Notes under the pieces: generated by a model
The model's input: only the letters and a program-made list of their open reading frames with translations
What the model was told of the DNA's origin: nothing
Database searches by the model: none
Part shown: positions 8,443 to 17,503 of the stretch, one piece after another
Numbering within the stretch: the stretch's first letter is position 1
Layout: each line of letters starts with the position of its first letter
NCBI GenBank assembly: GCA_944381495.1
Contig: CALWLJ010000004.1
Location: 62,001 to 126,000, forward strand
Length of the DNA stretch: 64,000 nt
Reading direction: 5' to 3'
Source: an uncultured Mediterraneibacter sp.
Lineage (GTDB): Bacteria; Bacillota; Clostridia; Lachnospirales; Lachnospiraceae
Program-made: the position numbers and the translations under genes

Positions 8443-9279
8443 TCACCCAGCAGCCTTTATTTCCTCCAGCATCTCATGCACGGTTTTCCCGTACACCGGG
8501 TGCCTCTTATAAGGCGCAATCTGTGCAAGAGGCGCCAGGACAAATTCCCGCTTGTGCATCTCTACGTGAGGGATGCACAGATCTGCCTGCTGCCAGACCA
8601 GATCATCATAAAAAATGATATCCAGATCCAGAGTCCTGGGTCCCCACCGGAGGATCCGCTCTCTTCCTGCTTCCTGCTCAATCCGGTGCAGTTCATCCAG
8701 AAGCTCTTCCGGATAAAGGAGCGTCTCAAGTTCCAGACATCCGTTGAGGAAATCGTCCTGGTCTGTCACTCCGTAAGGCGGCGTCTCGATCAGATCAGAT
8801 ACTTTTTTCACAGTGCATCCCTTCACCTGATCCAGCTTTCTCACCGCATCATCCAGATAAGCTTTCCTGTCTCCCATATTGGAACCAAGGGCAATATAGG
8901 CGGTATGCCATCCCCGTTCGATCTTCACGCTGACCGTCTTCAGTGGCAGTCCGATGGGCGCCCATGGTTTCTTGATCTCCAGGCTTACCTTTCTCAGACC
9001 GCCGATGGTCAGGAGCATTTCCTCCGCCAGCGCTTCTGCCGCCCGCTCCAGCAGCTTGAATGTATGCTCCCGCAGGAAACGGTCTATAAAGGCACTGACC
9101 TCTCCGTAATGAATGGACGCAGACAGATCATCCGTCTGCCCGGCTCTTCTTGTGTCTGTATATAATACCGCTGAGACAAGGAACTTCTGTCCCAGCGCAT
9201 TCTCCTCCGGAAAGACGCCGTGTCTGGCGAATACTTCCAGATCCTCGATTTTTATCTCATCCGGTTTCATACTGTTCAT
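8443..9279 (-). CDS. folKB: FolB-FolK fusion: dihydroneopterin aldolase / HPPK
   Basis: A 278-residue bifunctional folate enzyme. Residues about 8-118 are the aldolase FolB (DLEVFARHGVFPEE... with VSLEIKKPWAP). Residues about 120-278 are 6-hydroxymethyl-7,8-dihydropterin pyrophosphokinase (ALGSNMGDR, then RWGPRTLDLDIIFYDD and HVEMHKREFVLAPL). The two steps are consecutive: the aldolase makes hydroxymethyl-dihydropterin and the kinase pyrophosphorylates it. ATG at 9279 is chosen because GTGAGG lies about 9 bases before it; the GTG at 9294 is too close to its ribosome site. It is the last gene of the folate operon, 30 bp after folP. Confidence 0.93.
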   Translation of the reverse strand: MNSMKPDEIKIEDLEVFARHGVFPEENALGQKFLVSAVLYTDTRRAGQTDDLSASIHYGEVSAFIDRFLREHTFKLLERAAEALAEEMLLTIGGLRKVSLEIKKPWAPIGLPLKTVSVKIERGWHTAYIALGSNMGDRKAYLDDAVRKLDQVKGCTVKKVSDLIETPPYGVTDQDDFLNGCLELETLLYPEELLDELHRIEQEAGRERILRWGPRTLDLDIIFYDDLVWQQADLCIPHVEMHKREFVLAPLAQIAPYKRHPVYGKTVHEMLEEIKAAG

Positions 9280-9309
9280 GTTTATTTTCCTCACTCCTCA
9301 GTTCCTGCT

Positions 9310-10125
9310 TTACCGTTCGTGCTGCCGCATCAGCGCCCGTGTCATCCGGATGGCCCGCCGGTTCTTCTCCACATCATGGACGCGGACGAAGGCACACCCT
9401 TTCTGAACTCCGAATACTGTAGTGACCAGGGTTCCTTCTTCTCTCTGATCTACAGGCAGATCCAGAGTCAGCCCGATCACAGACTTTCTGGATGTGCCCA
9501 GCAGGACCGGATATCCCAGCTCCTGCATGATTTCCAGGCGGCTGATGATCTCCAGGTTCATCTCATATGTTTTACCGAATCCAACTCCCGGATCCAGCAT
9601 GATCCCGTCCTTCCGGATCCCGGCCGCTTCCGCCAGTCTGAGACATTCTCTCATATCCTCCATGAAATCCGGGAGAAACTCTCTGTACTCCGCCTTTTCC
9701 CGGTTGTGCATCAGACAGCAGGCCGCATCATACCGGGCGATCACACCGGCCATCTTTTCATCGTATTTCAATCCCCAGATATCATTTACAAGGTCGGCCC
9801 CGGCATCCAGCGCCGCCTCCGCCACATAGCTCTTATATGTGTCAATTGATACAGGAACGCCAAACTCCTTTTTCAGAGCCTTTATGACCGGCACTACTCT
9901 GCCGGCTTCCTCTTCATCCGATATCTGCATGTGCCCGGGGCGGGTGGACTCCCCGCCCACGTCAATGATATCCGCCCCTTCCCGGACCATCTGTTCTGCG
10001 TGCCGCAGAGCCTCGTCTGCCCGGTTGTATTTTCCGCCGTCGGAAAAGGAATCCGGAGTCACATTCAGGATCCCCATGATGTAAGTATTGTTCTCTGTGT
10101 CAAATGTCTTTCCGCCGATAATCAT
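9310..10125 (-). CDS. folP: Dihydropteroate synthase
   Basis: A 271-residue TIM-barrel enzyme condensing hydroxymethyl-dihydropterin pyrophosphate with p-aminobenzoate; it is the sulfonamide target. Signature motifs are ILNVTPDSFSDGGKY near residue 19, GADIIDVGGESTRPG near 50, and LDPGVGFGKT near 185. The start at 10125 (MIIGGKTF) is preceded by AGAGGA, and the 11 codons upstream look non-coding. It lies between the HD-domain gene and the folB-folK fusion in the folate operon. Confidence 0.96.
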   Translation of the reverse strand: MIIGGKTFDTENNTYIMGILNVTPDSFSDGGKYNRADEALRHAEQMVREGADIIDVGGESTRPGHMQISDEEEAGRVVPVIKALKKEFGVPVSIDTYKSYVAEAALDAGADLVNDIWGLKYDEKMAGVIARYDAACCLMHNREKAEYREFLPDFMEDMRECLRLAEAAGIRKDGIMLDPGVGFGKTYEMNLEIISRLEIMQELGYPVLLGTSRKSVIGLTLDLPVDQREEGTLVTTVFGVQKGCAFVRVHDVEKNRRAIRMTRALMRQHER

Positions 10126-10183
10126 ATTATCCTCTTTCTGACGCACTTGCTGCGTCAATAATGGTAGATGTGAAAGTTTACTT

Positions 10184-10675
10184 TCACACTTTTATCTCCA
10201 TATTCTTCTTCTCTCTGCTCCAGTCACACTGTTCTTCCGCCGGACATGCGAAACACATCCGGGACGCCTTGTCGCTCTCGCAGAGCAGCCGCTCAAAAGG
10301 CTCCATATCCTCCCTCAGCCGGCGGTGTCCCCGGATTGCTCTCAGGATCATCCCCTTCTCTTCCTCTGAAAATACCATTTCCTGCGGAAGACCGTCCAGG
10401 ATCTGTGCAGCGATCTTTTCCCCTGCTTTCTCGTGAGGGATCTTATCCGTATACTGAAGTGATTTACCGATATCGTGCAGCACAGCGGCCGCATAGATCA
10501 GCTCCCGGTCGAATCCAAGTTTCTCCTCCAGATTACGGATTTCCATGATCCGGGCAACATCCAGAAGATGGGGCATCTGATGTCTGCAGAAGATCCGGTC
10601 CCGTTCAATTTCTTCCAGGCTGTCGTAGTATTTCCTGTAAAGAGGCTGACACAGGATAGCGTTCACTCTGTCCAT
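10184..10675 (-). CDS. HD-domain phosphohydrolase of the folate operon
   Basis: A 163-residue protein with the HD superfamily metal-binding pattern: HLLDVAR (first His), then VLHDIGK (the HD dyad) and a later conserved D in ESDKASRM. A cysteine cluster (MCFACPAEEQC) lies near the C-terminus. The ATG at 10675 is preceded by AAAGGAG. It sits between folE and folP, exactly where dihydroneopterin triphosphate dephosphorylation is needed, and the window shows no Nudix gene for that step. Archaeal MptB is a known HD-domain enzyme of pterin synthesis, which gives precedent. The enzymatic role here is inference; a nucleotidase or signalling role is also possible. Confidence 0.85.
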   Translation of the reverse strand: MDRVNAILCQPLYRKYYDSLEEIERDRIFCRHQMPHLLDVARIMEIRNLEEKLGFDRELIYAAAVLHDIGKSLQYTDKIPHEKAGEKIAAQILDGLPQEMVFSEEEKGMILRAIRGHRRLREDMEPFERLLCESDKASRMCFACPAEEQCDWSREKKNMEIKV

Positions 10676-10695
10676 AAATCTGTCTCCTTTGTTCT

Positions 10696-11253
10696 CTATC
10701 TTCCGATCAGACGGAGGAAGCGTGCCTCCATGGCGGAATCTGTCTCGAATACGCCCCGTCTTGCCAGCGTCACGGTCTGGCTGCCCGGCTTCTTGATGCC
10801 CCGCATGGTCATACACATATGCTCCGCCTCTATCATGACGATGGCTCCCTTTGGCTGCATATATTTCATCAGTGCGTCGGCAATCTGTCCGGTCAGCTGC
10901 TCCTGCAGCTGCAGCCTTCTGGCAAACACCTCCACTGTCCTTGCCAGCTTGCTTAAGCCTACCACTTTTCCGTCCGGCACATATCCGATATGAACCTTTC
11001 CGTAAAATGGAAGCAGGTGGTGTTCGCAGGTGGAATAGAAAGTAATGTCCTTCTCAATGACCAGCTCACTGCTGTCTACTGTAAATGTCTTCGTCAGATG
11101 AGCGCCGGCGTCTTCCTCCATGCCGCCGTACAGTTCCTCATACATCCTGGCGATCCGCTGGGGCGTCTCCCTGAGCCCCTCCCGGTCTATATCTTCTCCG
11201 ATGCCCTCCAGAAGGAGGCGCACCGCCTGTTCTATCTTCTCATGATCGATCAT
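10696..11253 (-). CDS. folE: GTP cyclohydrolase I
   Basis: A 185-residue enzyme of normal length that converts GTP to 7,8-dihydroneopterin triphosphate, the first step of folate synthesis. The zinc ligands are visible in [12 protein letters not shown] and EHMCMTMRG, and the GTP-binding segment GLSKLAR is present. This is the type IA family, not the FolE2 form. Its start overlaps the end of folC by 14 bases, so translation is probably coupled, and the HD-domain gene follows after 20 bp. Confidence 0.97.
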   Translation of the reverse strand: MIDHEKIEQAVRLLLEGIGEDIDREGLRETPQRIARMYEELYGGMEEDAGAHLTKTFTVDSSELVIEKDITFYSTCEHHLLPFYGKVHIGYVPDGKVVGLSKLARTVEVFARRLQLQEQLTGQIADALMKYMQPKGAIVMIEAEHMCMTMRGIKKPGSQTVTLARRGVFETDSAMEARFLRLIGR

Positions 11254-12553
11254 GTTCTTTCCTCCTCATAATAGTCTGTAGCAAAGCCTGTCTCGCCTCT
11301 TCCAGATAGGAAAGGGATCCGAAGACAAGTATGATATCATCTTCTCCCGCCTCTGCTGCAGCCGCCTTTGCCGCCCGTCGGATACTCTCTTCCGCCCTCA
11401 CATTCGGGCACCAGGGCTTCACCGCCTCTGCCAGTTCCTCTGCCGGAAGGCTTCGCTGCCGGTTGGGAAGAGTCACGGTATGGACCAAAGCGGCAAGAGG
11501 ACACATGATCTCCGCGATCCTGTCATACTCCTTATCCCGGAACACACCCATGATACAGATCAGCCGCCTGCCGGGGAAATAGCTCTCCACAGATTCTCTC
11601 AGCCGGAGAGCCGCGTCCTCGTTGTGGGCTCCGTCCAGAATGATCACAGGCTTTTCTCCGATACAGGAAAACCTGCCCGGCCATCTGGTACGTGCAATGC
11701 CTCTGCGGGCTTCCTCCGGAGAAACCGGATATCCAAGCGACTCCAATACAGCCACCGTTTCAAGCGCAGCCGCCACATTGTCGATCTGATTCTTCCCTGC
11801 CATAGGAGTCCGGATTTCTTTAAATTCCTTATAGTCCAACAGGATCCCCCGATAGTCCTCTTCCCGGATCACCGCCTCCTCCGGATGTGCCTGTCTGAAA
11901 GGGCAGTCCACCCTCTCCGCCCGTCCCCGCAGGATCCGGGTCACTTCCGGTCTCTGAGCCGCTGAAACTACACAGCAGCCCGGCTTAATGATACCTGCCT
12001 TGTTCTCCGCAATCTCCTCCAGCGTATCTCCGATAACGCCGATATGGTCCCGGCTGATGCTGGCGAACACAGCACAGACCGTATTTTTCACAATATTGGT
12101 GGCGTCCAGAGCGCCGCCCAGGCCTGCCTCCAGCACCACCAGATCACAGTGCATCTCTTTAAAATATAAAAAAGCTATTGCCGTCTCTGCCTCAAAGACA
12201 GTAGGGAGGGGCTCTTTTTTCTCCTCCAGACGGGCAACAGCTTCACTCACAGCTTCTGTCAGCTGCGCAAATCTCTCTTCCGGAATCCAGTCTCCATCTA
12301 CCTGGATCCGCTCCAGATAGGAAACTACGGTCGGTGAAACATATCGCCCGGTCCTGTATCCTGCCTCACTTAATATTGTAGAAGTGTATGCAAGCACAGA
12401 TCCCTTTCCATTCGTCCCTGCAATATGTATGAACTTCAAGTCATCCTGGGGATTCCCAAGCTCACGCAACAGACCCCGAATCGCATCCAAGCCAAGTACA
12501 CTTCCGTATTTCGACATTTCGTCCAAATATACCCTTGCTTCTTTATAGGTCAC
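11240..12553 (-). CDS. folC: Folylpolyglutamate synthase / dihydrofolate synthase
   Basis: A 437-residue Mur-ligase-family enzyme adding glutamate to dihydropteroate and folates. The P-loop is GTNGKGSV near residue 46, with the Mur ligase central-domain features [13 protein letters not shown] and [11 protein letters not shown], and C-terminal LDGAHNEDA. It starts with GTG at 12553, which fits the family N-terminus (xTYKEARxYLD); the upstream AAGAGA/AGGAAA ribosome site is modest. It is the first gene of the folate operon, with its own promoter at 12603-12631. Confidence 0.95.
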   Translation of the reverse strand: MTYKEARVYLDEMSKYGSVLGLDAIRGLLRELGNPQDDLKFIHIAGTNGKGSVLAYTSTILSEAGYRTGRYVSPTVVSYLERIQVDGDWIPEERFAQLTEAVSEAVARLEEKKEPLPTVFEAETAIAFLYFKEMHCDLVVLEAGLGGALDATNIVKNTVCAVFASISRDHIGVIGDTLEEIAENKAGIIKPGCCVVSAAQRPEVTRILRGRAERVDCPFRQAHPEEAVIREEDYRGILLDYKEFKEIRTPMAGKNQIDNVAAALETVAVLESLGYPVSPEEARRGIARTRWPGRFSCIGEKPVIILDGAHNEDAALRLRESVESYFPGRRLICIMGVFRDKEYDRIAEIMCPLAALVHTVTLPNRQRSLPAEELAEAVKPWCPNVRAEESIRRAAKAAAAEAGEDDIILVFGSLSYLEEARQALLQTIMRRKEHDRS

Positions 12554-12602
12554 GTTCTCTTTTGTTTCCTTTCTGTATTCTGTTTTCTCTGCAACGAACT
12601 AC

Positions 12603-12631
12603 ATCATACCACTATTTAGTCAGATTCACAA
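12603..12631 (-). promoter_or_regulatory. Sigma-A promoter of the folate operon
   Basis: Minus strand: TTGTGA, 17-base spacer, TATGAT, about 50 bases before the folC GTG. The leader is too short for a tetrahydrofolate riboswitch and none is seen. Confidence 0.6.
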
Positions 12632-12662
12632 GACAAACCTGAAGGAATATCATTTCTTTCCA

Positions 12663-12691
12663 TTGACTGATTCCCTTTTATATGATATATG
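12663..12691 (+). promoter_or_regulatory. Promoter of the GntR-ABC operon, with possible operator just downstream
   Basis: TTGACT, 17-base spacer, TATATG. Immediately after it, AAGTGTA (from about 12693) and TACACTT (ending about 12728) form a spaced inverted repeat, with an inner GTAC...GTAC pair. This is a plausible autoregulatory site for the GntR protein, but it is unproven. Confidence 0.45.
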
Positions 12692-12776
12692 TTAAGTGTA
12701 CCACATGAATTAGTACGCTTCATACACTTCTGTTTTCTTACTATGGTGCGCAGGCCAGACAGAAAGGATATTTTTC

Positions 12777-13151
12777 ATGATTTCTATAGATTACCAGAGC
12801 AAAATCCCTTTTTACGAACAGATCGCCCGCCATTTTCAGACGCTGATCCTGCGGGGAGCGCTGCCTCCGCATTCTCAGATTCCGTCTGTACGTTCTCTTG
12901 CCGTAGAGCTTTCCATCAATCCCAACACTATACAGAAAGCCTATTCTCTGTTGGAACAGGAAGGCTATATTTATCCGGTCAAAGGCCGGGGAAACTTTGT
13001 GGCTGACACGGATCAGCTGGCTGAGGAAAAACGGGCCGCTCTGCTGGAAAAAGCGGAATCGCTCATTGCAGCCGGCCGTGAGCTTGGCATCAAAAAGGAA
13101 GAATACACAGCTTTAATAGAACGACTATATAAGGAGGGATTAATATTATGA
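12777..13151 (+). CDS. GntR-family regulator, YtrA subfamily
   Basis: A 124-residue repressor with an N-terminal winged helix-turn-helix (YEQIARHFQTLILRGAL...IPSVRSLAVELSINPNTIQKAYSLLEQEGYI) and only a short helical C-terminal tail of about 45 residues. That is the short YtrA-type layout, with no ligand-binding domain. Regulators of this type usually repress the ABC exporter genes that follow, often in response to cell-wall-active agents. Its stop overlaps the ATPase start by 4 bases (ATGA), so the genes are translationally coupled. Confidence 0.93.
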   Translation: MISIDYQSKIPFYEQIARHFQTLILRGALPPHSQIPSVRSLAVELSINPNTIQKAYSLLEQEGYIYPVKGRGNFVADTDQLAEEKRAALLEKAESLIAAGRELGIKKEEYTALIERLYKEGLIL

Positions 13152-14050
13152 TCGAACTGAGAAATCTGGATAAAACTTTTCAGGACATTCATGCAGTAGA
13201 CCATGTCAGCACTGTCATCCAGGACGGAATCGTCTTCGGACTGATCGGATCGAACGGCGCCGGAAAGAGTACGCTGATGCGGATGATCAGCGGGATCCTG
13301 AAGCCGGACAGCGGCAAGGTTCTGCTGGACGGGGAACCCATATTTGAGAATCCGGCTGTCAAATCCCAGATCTGCTTTCTCTCGGACACTCCTTATTTTT
13401 TCCCAAACGCAGATCCGGCACAGATGAGGGACTATTATTCCCTCATCTATCCCACCTTTGACCGGAATCTGTTCGACTCTCTGATAAAAAAATTCGGACT
13501 GAATCCCTCCCGGAGGATCCGCACTTTTTCTAAAGGAATGAAAAAGCAGCTTTCCCTTCTTCTGGGACTGTGTACAAAGACCCGCTATCTGCTCTGTGAC
13601 GAAACCTTTGACGGACTGGATCCGGTCATGCGCCAGGCAGTCAAAAGCCTGTTCGCATCTGAAATCATGAACCGGGATTTCACACCTGTGATCTCCTCGC
13701 ATAACCTGCGGGAACTGGAAGACATCTGCGACACTGCAGGACTTCTTCATAACGGGAAGATCCTCTTTACCCGGGATCTGGATCAGATGAAATACAACAT
13801 ATGCAAACTGCAGTGCGTCATCCAGGACCCGGCCCGGGAGATGCATCTGATACACAGTCTCAAGGTTATTAAACAGGAACGTTCTGGCTCTCTGCTTACT
13901 CTGACTGTACGGGGCCGGAGAAACGAAGTCCTGGAGCTTGCCGAGGCAGAATCCCCTGTATTTGCAGAGGTTCTCCCGCTTACACTGGAAGAGATATTTA
14001 TCAATGAAACGGAGGTGGCAGGATATGATGTCAGGGATTTCATTTATTAG
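13148..14050 (+). CDS. ABC transporter ATP-binding protein
   Basis: A 300-residue ATPase. Walker A is GSNGAGKST (34-42), the signature is the variant FSKGM (127-131) and Walker B is LLCDE (148-152). The His switch SSHN is near 183. The usual Q-loop glutamine is not obvious (the stretch reads QICFLSD). The C-terminal 90 residues are a non-catalytic extension, as in bacitracin-type and YtrB-like exporters. It pairs with the permease encoded by the next gene, which starts 26 bp before this gene ends. Confidence 0.93.
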   Translation: MIELRNLDKTFQDIHAVDHVSTVIQDGIVFGLIGSNGAGKSTLMRMISGILKPDSGKVLLDGEPIFENPAVKSQICFLSDTPYFFPNADPAQMRDYYSLIYPTFDRNLFDSLIKKFGLNPSRRIRTFSKGMKKQLSLLLGLCTKTRYLLCDETFDGLDPVMRQAVKSLFASEIMNRDFTPVISSHNLRELEDICDTAGLLHNGKILFTRDLDQMKYNICKLQCVIQDPAREMHLIHSLKVIKQERSGSLLTLTVRGRRNEVLELAEAESPVFAEVLPLTLEEIFINETEVAGYDVRDFIY

Positions 14051-16154
14051 ACTGATCTGGGAAAATATCAGACACAGAGGATGGTTTGCAGCTCTTTCCG
14101 CCATTGTGCTCTTCCTCCTCATGCCTGTTTATGCCATGCTTTACCTGGACGGCCAGGGGATATTTCAAAACGAAGTCAATATTACCGAATACATACAAGA
14201 GGCATTCTCAGGGCTGATCAACGGCAATACTTTTATACCGCTGGGCGCAGCCATATTCGCCCTTGCAATGCTGGCTGCCATGTCCGGATTCGCCTTTATC
14301 CACTCCAGGGAGCAGCTGGACTTCTATCACTCCCTGCCGCTCAGGCGTGGAACCTGGTTTGCCGCCGCTTATATCAGCGGGCTTGTCATGTTTGCTGTCC
14401 CCTATCTCCTGTGTGCCCTGATGACAGCTGCCGCAGGATATATCAGCGGCATATGTACAATCCATATGCTGGGAGACTGCGCCGTTGCCGCAGCGGGCGG
14501 GCTGATTGCTTTCCTGGTAATCTACCACACTGCACTCCTCGCCATGATGCTGACCGGACGGATCGTGACACAGACGCTGGCTTTCTGCGTCCTGGCTGTT
14601 TACCCGTATCTTGTGCTGACCCTTGTCTCAGCAATGAAAGAGCTGTTTTTTGAGAGTTACTGCACAAACGCTTCCAGTATGATTGACCGGCTGGCAAGAT
14701 CCGTATCCCCGGGAACACTGTTTATACGGATCACCCAGTCCTTTCCACACTGGTATACGATCACTCCAGGACTGACTGCTGCCGCGGTGGTCATAATTAT
14801 CCTGCTGCTGGCCGCGTCGTACATACTGTACCTGTTTTACCCGTCGGAAGCCGCTGGAAACTCTCTGGCATTTTCAGGGACTGCTCCTATACTGAAGGTG
14901 ATCATCTCCGTTCCCGCAGCTTTATGGTTCAGTATATATGTACAGAGTTTTACAGGGGTTCACGGTACCCGTTGGATCGTTATCATCAGTCTGCTCTCCA
15001 TCCTGCTGCTGAACGGAATGATCGAGTTCGTCTATACGCAGGACATAAGGCTGATCCTTAAGAACCGCATCTCATCTGCGGTATCCATCGGATGCACTGC
15101 TGTCATCCTCTGCATATTCGGATTCGATCTTACCGGATATGACACCTATATCCCGGACCGGGAAAAAATTGAGTCTGTCTACCTTGAACCAGACACTTTC
15201 AACTATTATTTTCAATACCCGGAGAGTTATGACGAGCTGAACCGGAAACAGGCAAATAGCTTCGCCGATACACTCCAGGCGATCGACGCATTTTACAGCC
15301 TTGCCGAATCCGGAATCGCAAACCTGGAGGAGGGCATAGACCGGGAGGAAGGATATGACTTTCCAGAGTCCGAACAAGAGCGATATACGTCTGCTGAATT
15401 CCAGTACAGACTAAGCAGCGGACGGATCGTCTCCCGCCAGTATGTTGTAGATACAGAACAGACCTTGGATACTCTGGAGGTTCTCTGTCAGGATGAGACA
15501 TACCGGAAAAATATATTTCCGATCTTCCATGTAGACAATGATGATGTCCGCTCCATATCCCTTCTGGATTCCCGCGGGTTTCCCGACGAAATGGACCTTA
15601 ACGAAACCCAGCGCAATGAACTTTTGGATAAATACCGGCAGGATGTCCTCCACACGGATATCCGCCTGCTGAATGATACCCTCCCGATAGGAGAACTGTA
15701 TCTGTATATCCATTCTCCTTCCGGTTCTGATACTGATACGGTCAACGCTGCTTCTCCGTATAGTATGACCGCAGAAGGTGATGGCATTCCTGTCAGCAGC
15801 TTCTACATCTATGACTCTTATACAGAAACACTGGAATGGCTGAAGGAACATGGCTATACCCTGGACCGTTCCCTCCATACGGATGAGGTGCGCTCTGTCA
15901 GCTTCTACCTGAACGAAGACGCTCTGGACAGCGGAAAATACGACTCTGTCCTCAGCAGACTTTCCTCTGAATACACACCGGACGAACTGACATCCGGAGT
16001 CACACTGGAAAATCCGGAAGACATACAGGTCATTCTAGAGCATGTACAGTGGAATCCGGGCGGAATCGTAAGTAATGCATCTTTCGGAGGATGGGTGGAT
16101 ATCGATTATTCGGACGGCTACGGCTATCACGGATTCACCCTGCTCCCCGACTGA
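14025..16154 (+). CDS. ABC-2 type permease with large extracytoplasmic C-terminal domain
   Basis: A 709-residue protein. About 380 N-terminal residues carry several transmembrane helices in ABC-2 permease style (SAIVLFLLMPVYAMLYL; GAAIFALAMLAAMSGFAF; later pairs near 100-370). It ends with a roughly 320-residue acidic, aspartate- and tyrosine-rich soluble region after a final helix (AVILCIFGFDL). The tail resembles the DUF6449-type tails of Lachnospiraceae exporter permeases; that assignment is from memory. Start ATG at 14025 (or 14028) is preceded by GGAGGTGG. It overlaps the ATPase gene and forms a GntR-ATPase-permease operon. Substrate unknown. Confidence 0.85.
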   Translation: MMSGISFIRLIWENIRHRGWFAALSAIVLFLLMPVYAMLYLDGQGIFQNEVNITEYIQEAFSGLINGNTFIPLGAAIFALAMLAAMSGFAFIHSREQLDFYHSLPLRRGTWFAAAYISGLVMFAVPYLLCALMTAAAGYISGICTIHMLGDCAVAAAGGLIAFLVIYHTALLAMMLTGRIVTQTLAFCVLAVYPYLVLTLVSAMKELFFESYCTNASSMIDRLARSVSPGTLFIRITQSFPHWYTITPGLTAAAVVIIILLLAASYILYLFYPSEAAGNSLAFSGTAPILKVIISVPAALWFSIYVQSFTGVHGTRWIVIISLLSILLLNGMIEFVYTQDIRLILKNRISSAVSIGCTAVILCIFGFDLTGYDTYIPDREKIESVYLEPDTFNYYFQYPESYDELNRKQANSFADTLQAIDAFYSLAESGIANLEEGIDREEGYDFPESEQERYTSAEFQYRLSSGRIVSRQYVVDTEQTLDTLEVLCQDETYRKNIFPIFHVDNDDVRSISLLDSRGFPDEMDLNETQRNELLDKYRQDVLHTDIRLLNDTLPIGELYLYIHSPSGSDTDTVNAASPYSMTAEGDGIPVSSFYIYDSYTETLEWLKEHGYTLDRSLHTDEVRSVSFYLNEDALDSGKYDSVLSRLSSEYTPDELTSGVTLENPEDIQVILEHVQWNPGGIVSNASFGGWVDIDYSDGYGYHGFTLLPD

Positions 16155-16200
16155 CGCCGTATAATATCAATTCCACATTTTTATCTGCCAGCCAATATAG

Positions 16201-16251
16201 AAAACGCATTCGGTCAGAACTCATTTTCCCCATTCTGACCGGATGCGTTTT
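16201..16251. terminator. Bidirectional hairpin terminator
   Basis: AAAACGCATTCGGTCAGAA pairs with TTCTGACCGGATGCGTTTT, a stem of about 19 bp with one bulge around a loop of about 12 bases. T/A runs flank both sides. It separates the convergent ABC exporter operon and the hydrogenase/phosphatase operon. Confidence 0.85.
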
Positions 16252-16325
16252 CCATAAATCTCTTATTCATTAATTTCAACAAATTTTCCCCGTTCAAGTC
16301 TATCCCGGCGGATTGCTGCGAATAC

Positions 16326-17501
16326 CTAATAATACTTAACCGTTACATGTCTGCCCATCTTCTCTGCCGCTGCTATGAGCTGATCCACCAGATTCATCCG
16401 CATACTCAGGTCGAAGCTGAGTTCTGATTCCTTATGAGCCTCATTAATGGCGGTTCCCACAAACAGGTTCAGTTCCGTACACTCTTCAATAAGGAGTTTC
16501 GCCAGTCTGGATGCGCCGTTGTCCGCGTCCAGCTCGTCAAAGAACTCAGCGTCAAACTCATCGTTTACATATTTCTTCAGCAGCTTCAATGTCTTTCCAA
16601 GGGTCAGCACTCCCTCTGTGACCAGATCGATGCCTTCCAGTGTTGCCATAGGCGGCACATCCGGGTTACGGCTGTCGATCTTTGTAACGATCTCTTTTCC
16701 CAGGATCCGGGAAGCGATATTGGCGCTGGTTCCTCCTGCGATGACTTTCTTTCCTTCCGTGTGCATAAACTCATGCATCAGTTTTTCATCATCCGCCTTA
16801 TCTTTAGGAGGACCGGTAAAAATATTGACCACCCGCCGCTCGATCACCCGGACTACGGCTACCGTGGTGTCATCTCCCGGTTTTTCCTCATAAAGCTCGT
16901 CACATGCCTGACTGAGCATGACTGCAAGCCTGGATGCAGAGAGCGTCTTCTTTGTACATTTCAGCGTATACTCTGCCATGGCGTCCCAGGTCCATCCCTG
17001 CAGGTTCAGAATGGATCCTGCACCTGCATAGATCACCCCGTCGCTCATCAGTACGAAGCAGTCGTTCTTCTTCACCTGAAACCGGTATTCATGGATCTTC
17101 TTTCCTCCTATTTCCCGTACCTCATAGGGATAGCGGACCAGCTTTCCGTCCCGGATGAACACACAGGAAGGATTGTCGAACTCTACCAGATATGCTTCCC
17201 CGCTGTAGAAGATCTGAAGGATGGAAAATGTGGCATAAGCCACCTTACGCACTTTACAGATAGGAAGCGTTTTCGCTATAGTCTCCACGCATGACTCCAG
17301 ATCCGCCCCCTCATGGAGCATGGTCCCCAGGATCTTGGATGTGAGGGTAGCAAGAATATTTGCCTTTACACCGCTGCCCATGCCGTCCGCCAGGATCACG
17401 ATATCCGATTCATCCGTCTTCAGTACTTCCACCTTATCTCCGCACAGCTCCTCCTGATGTTTGTTCAGGCTTCTCCACGCAACATCTATACTTACACTCA
17501 T
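16326..17501 (-). CDS. SpoIIE-like PP2C protein phosphatase partnered with the sensory hydrogenase
   Basis: A 391-residue soluble protein. Residues 1-225 are a PPM/SpoIIE-type serine/threonine phosphatase domain with metal-binding aspartates in LADGMGSG, LMSDGV and GDDTTVAVV. Residues 230-391 form a separate C-terminal domain (FTGPPKDKADDEKLMHEF... TLGKTLKLLKKYV) that I do not recognise. It starts 2 bp after the stop of the hydrogenase gene, so the two are co-expressed. In sensory (group C) [FeFe]-hydrogenase loci, such phosphatases or kinases are thought to carry the H2 signal onward. The phosphoprotein target is not apparent here. Confidence 0.9.
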   Translation of the reverse strand: MSVSIDVAWRSLNKHQEELCGDKVEVLKTDESDIVILADGMGSGVKANILATLTSKILGTMLHEGADLESCVETIAKTLPICKVRKVAYATFSILQIFYSGEAYLVEFDNPSCVFIRDGKLVRYPYEVREIGGKKIHEYRFQVKKNDCFVLMSDGVIYAGAGSILNLQGWTWDAMAEYTLKCTKKTLSASRLAVMLSQACDELYEEKPGDDTTVAVVRVIERRVVNIFTGPPKDKADDEKLMHEFMHTEGKKVIAGGTSANIASRILGKEIVTKIDSRNPDVPPMATLEGIDLVTEGVLTLGKTLKLLKKYVNDEFDAEFFDELDADNGASRLAKLLIEECTELNLFVGTAINEAHKESELSFDLSMRMNLVDQLIAAAEKMGRHVTVKYY

Positions 17502-17503
17502 TG

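Noticed and set aside
8443-12553. Tetrahydrofolate riboswitch before the folate operon
   Set aside because: The leader from the inferred promoter to folC is about 45 bases, and no conserved riboswitch motif was seen.
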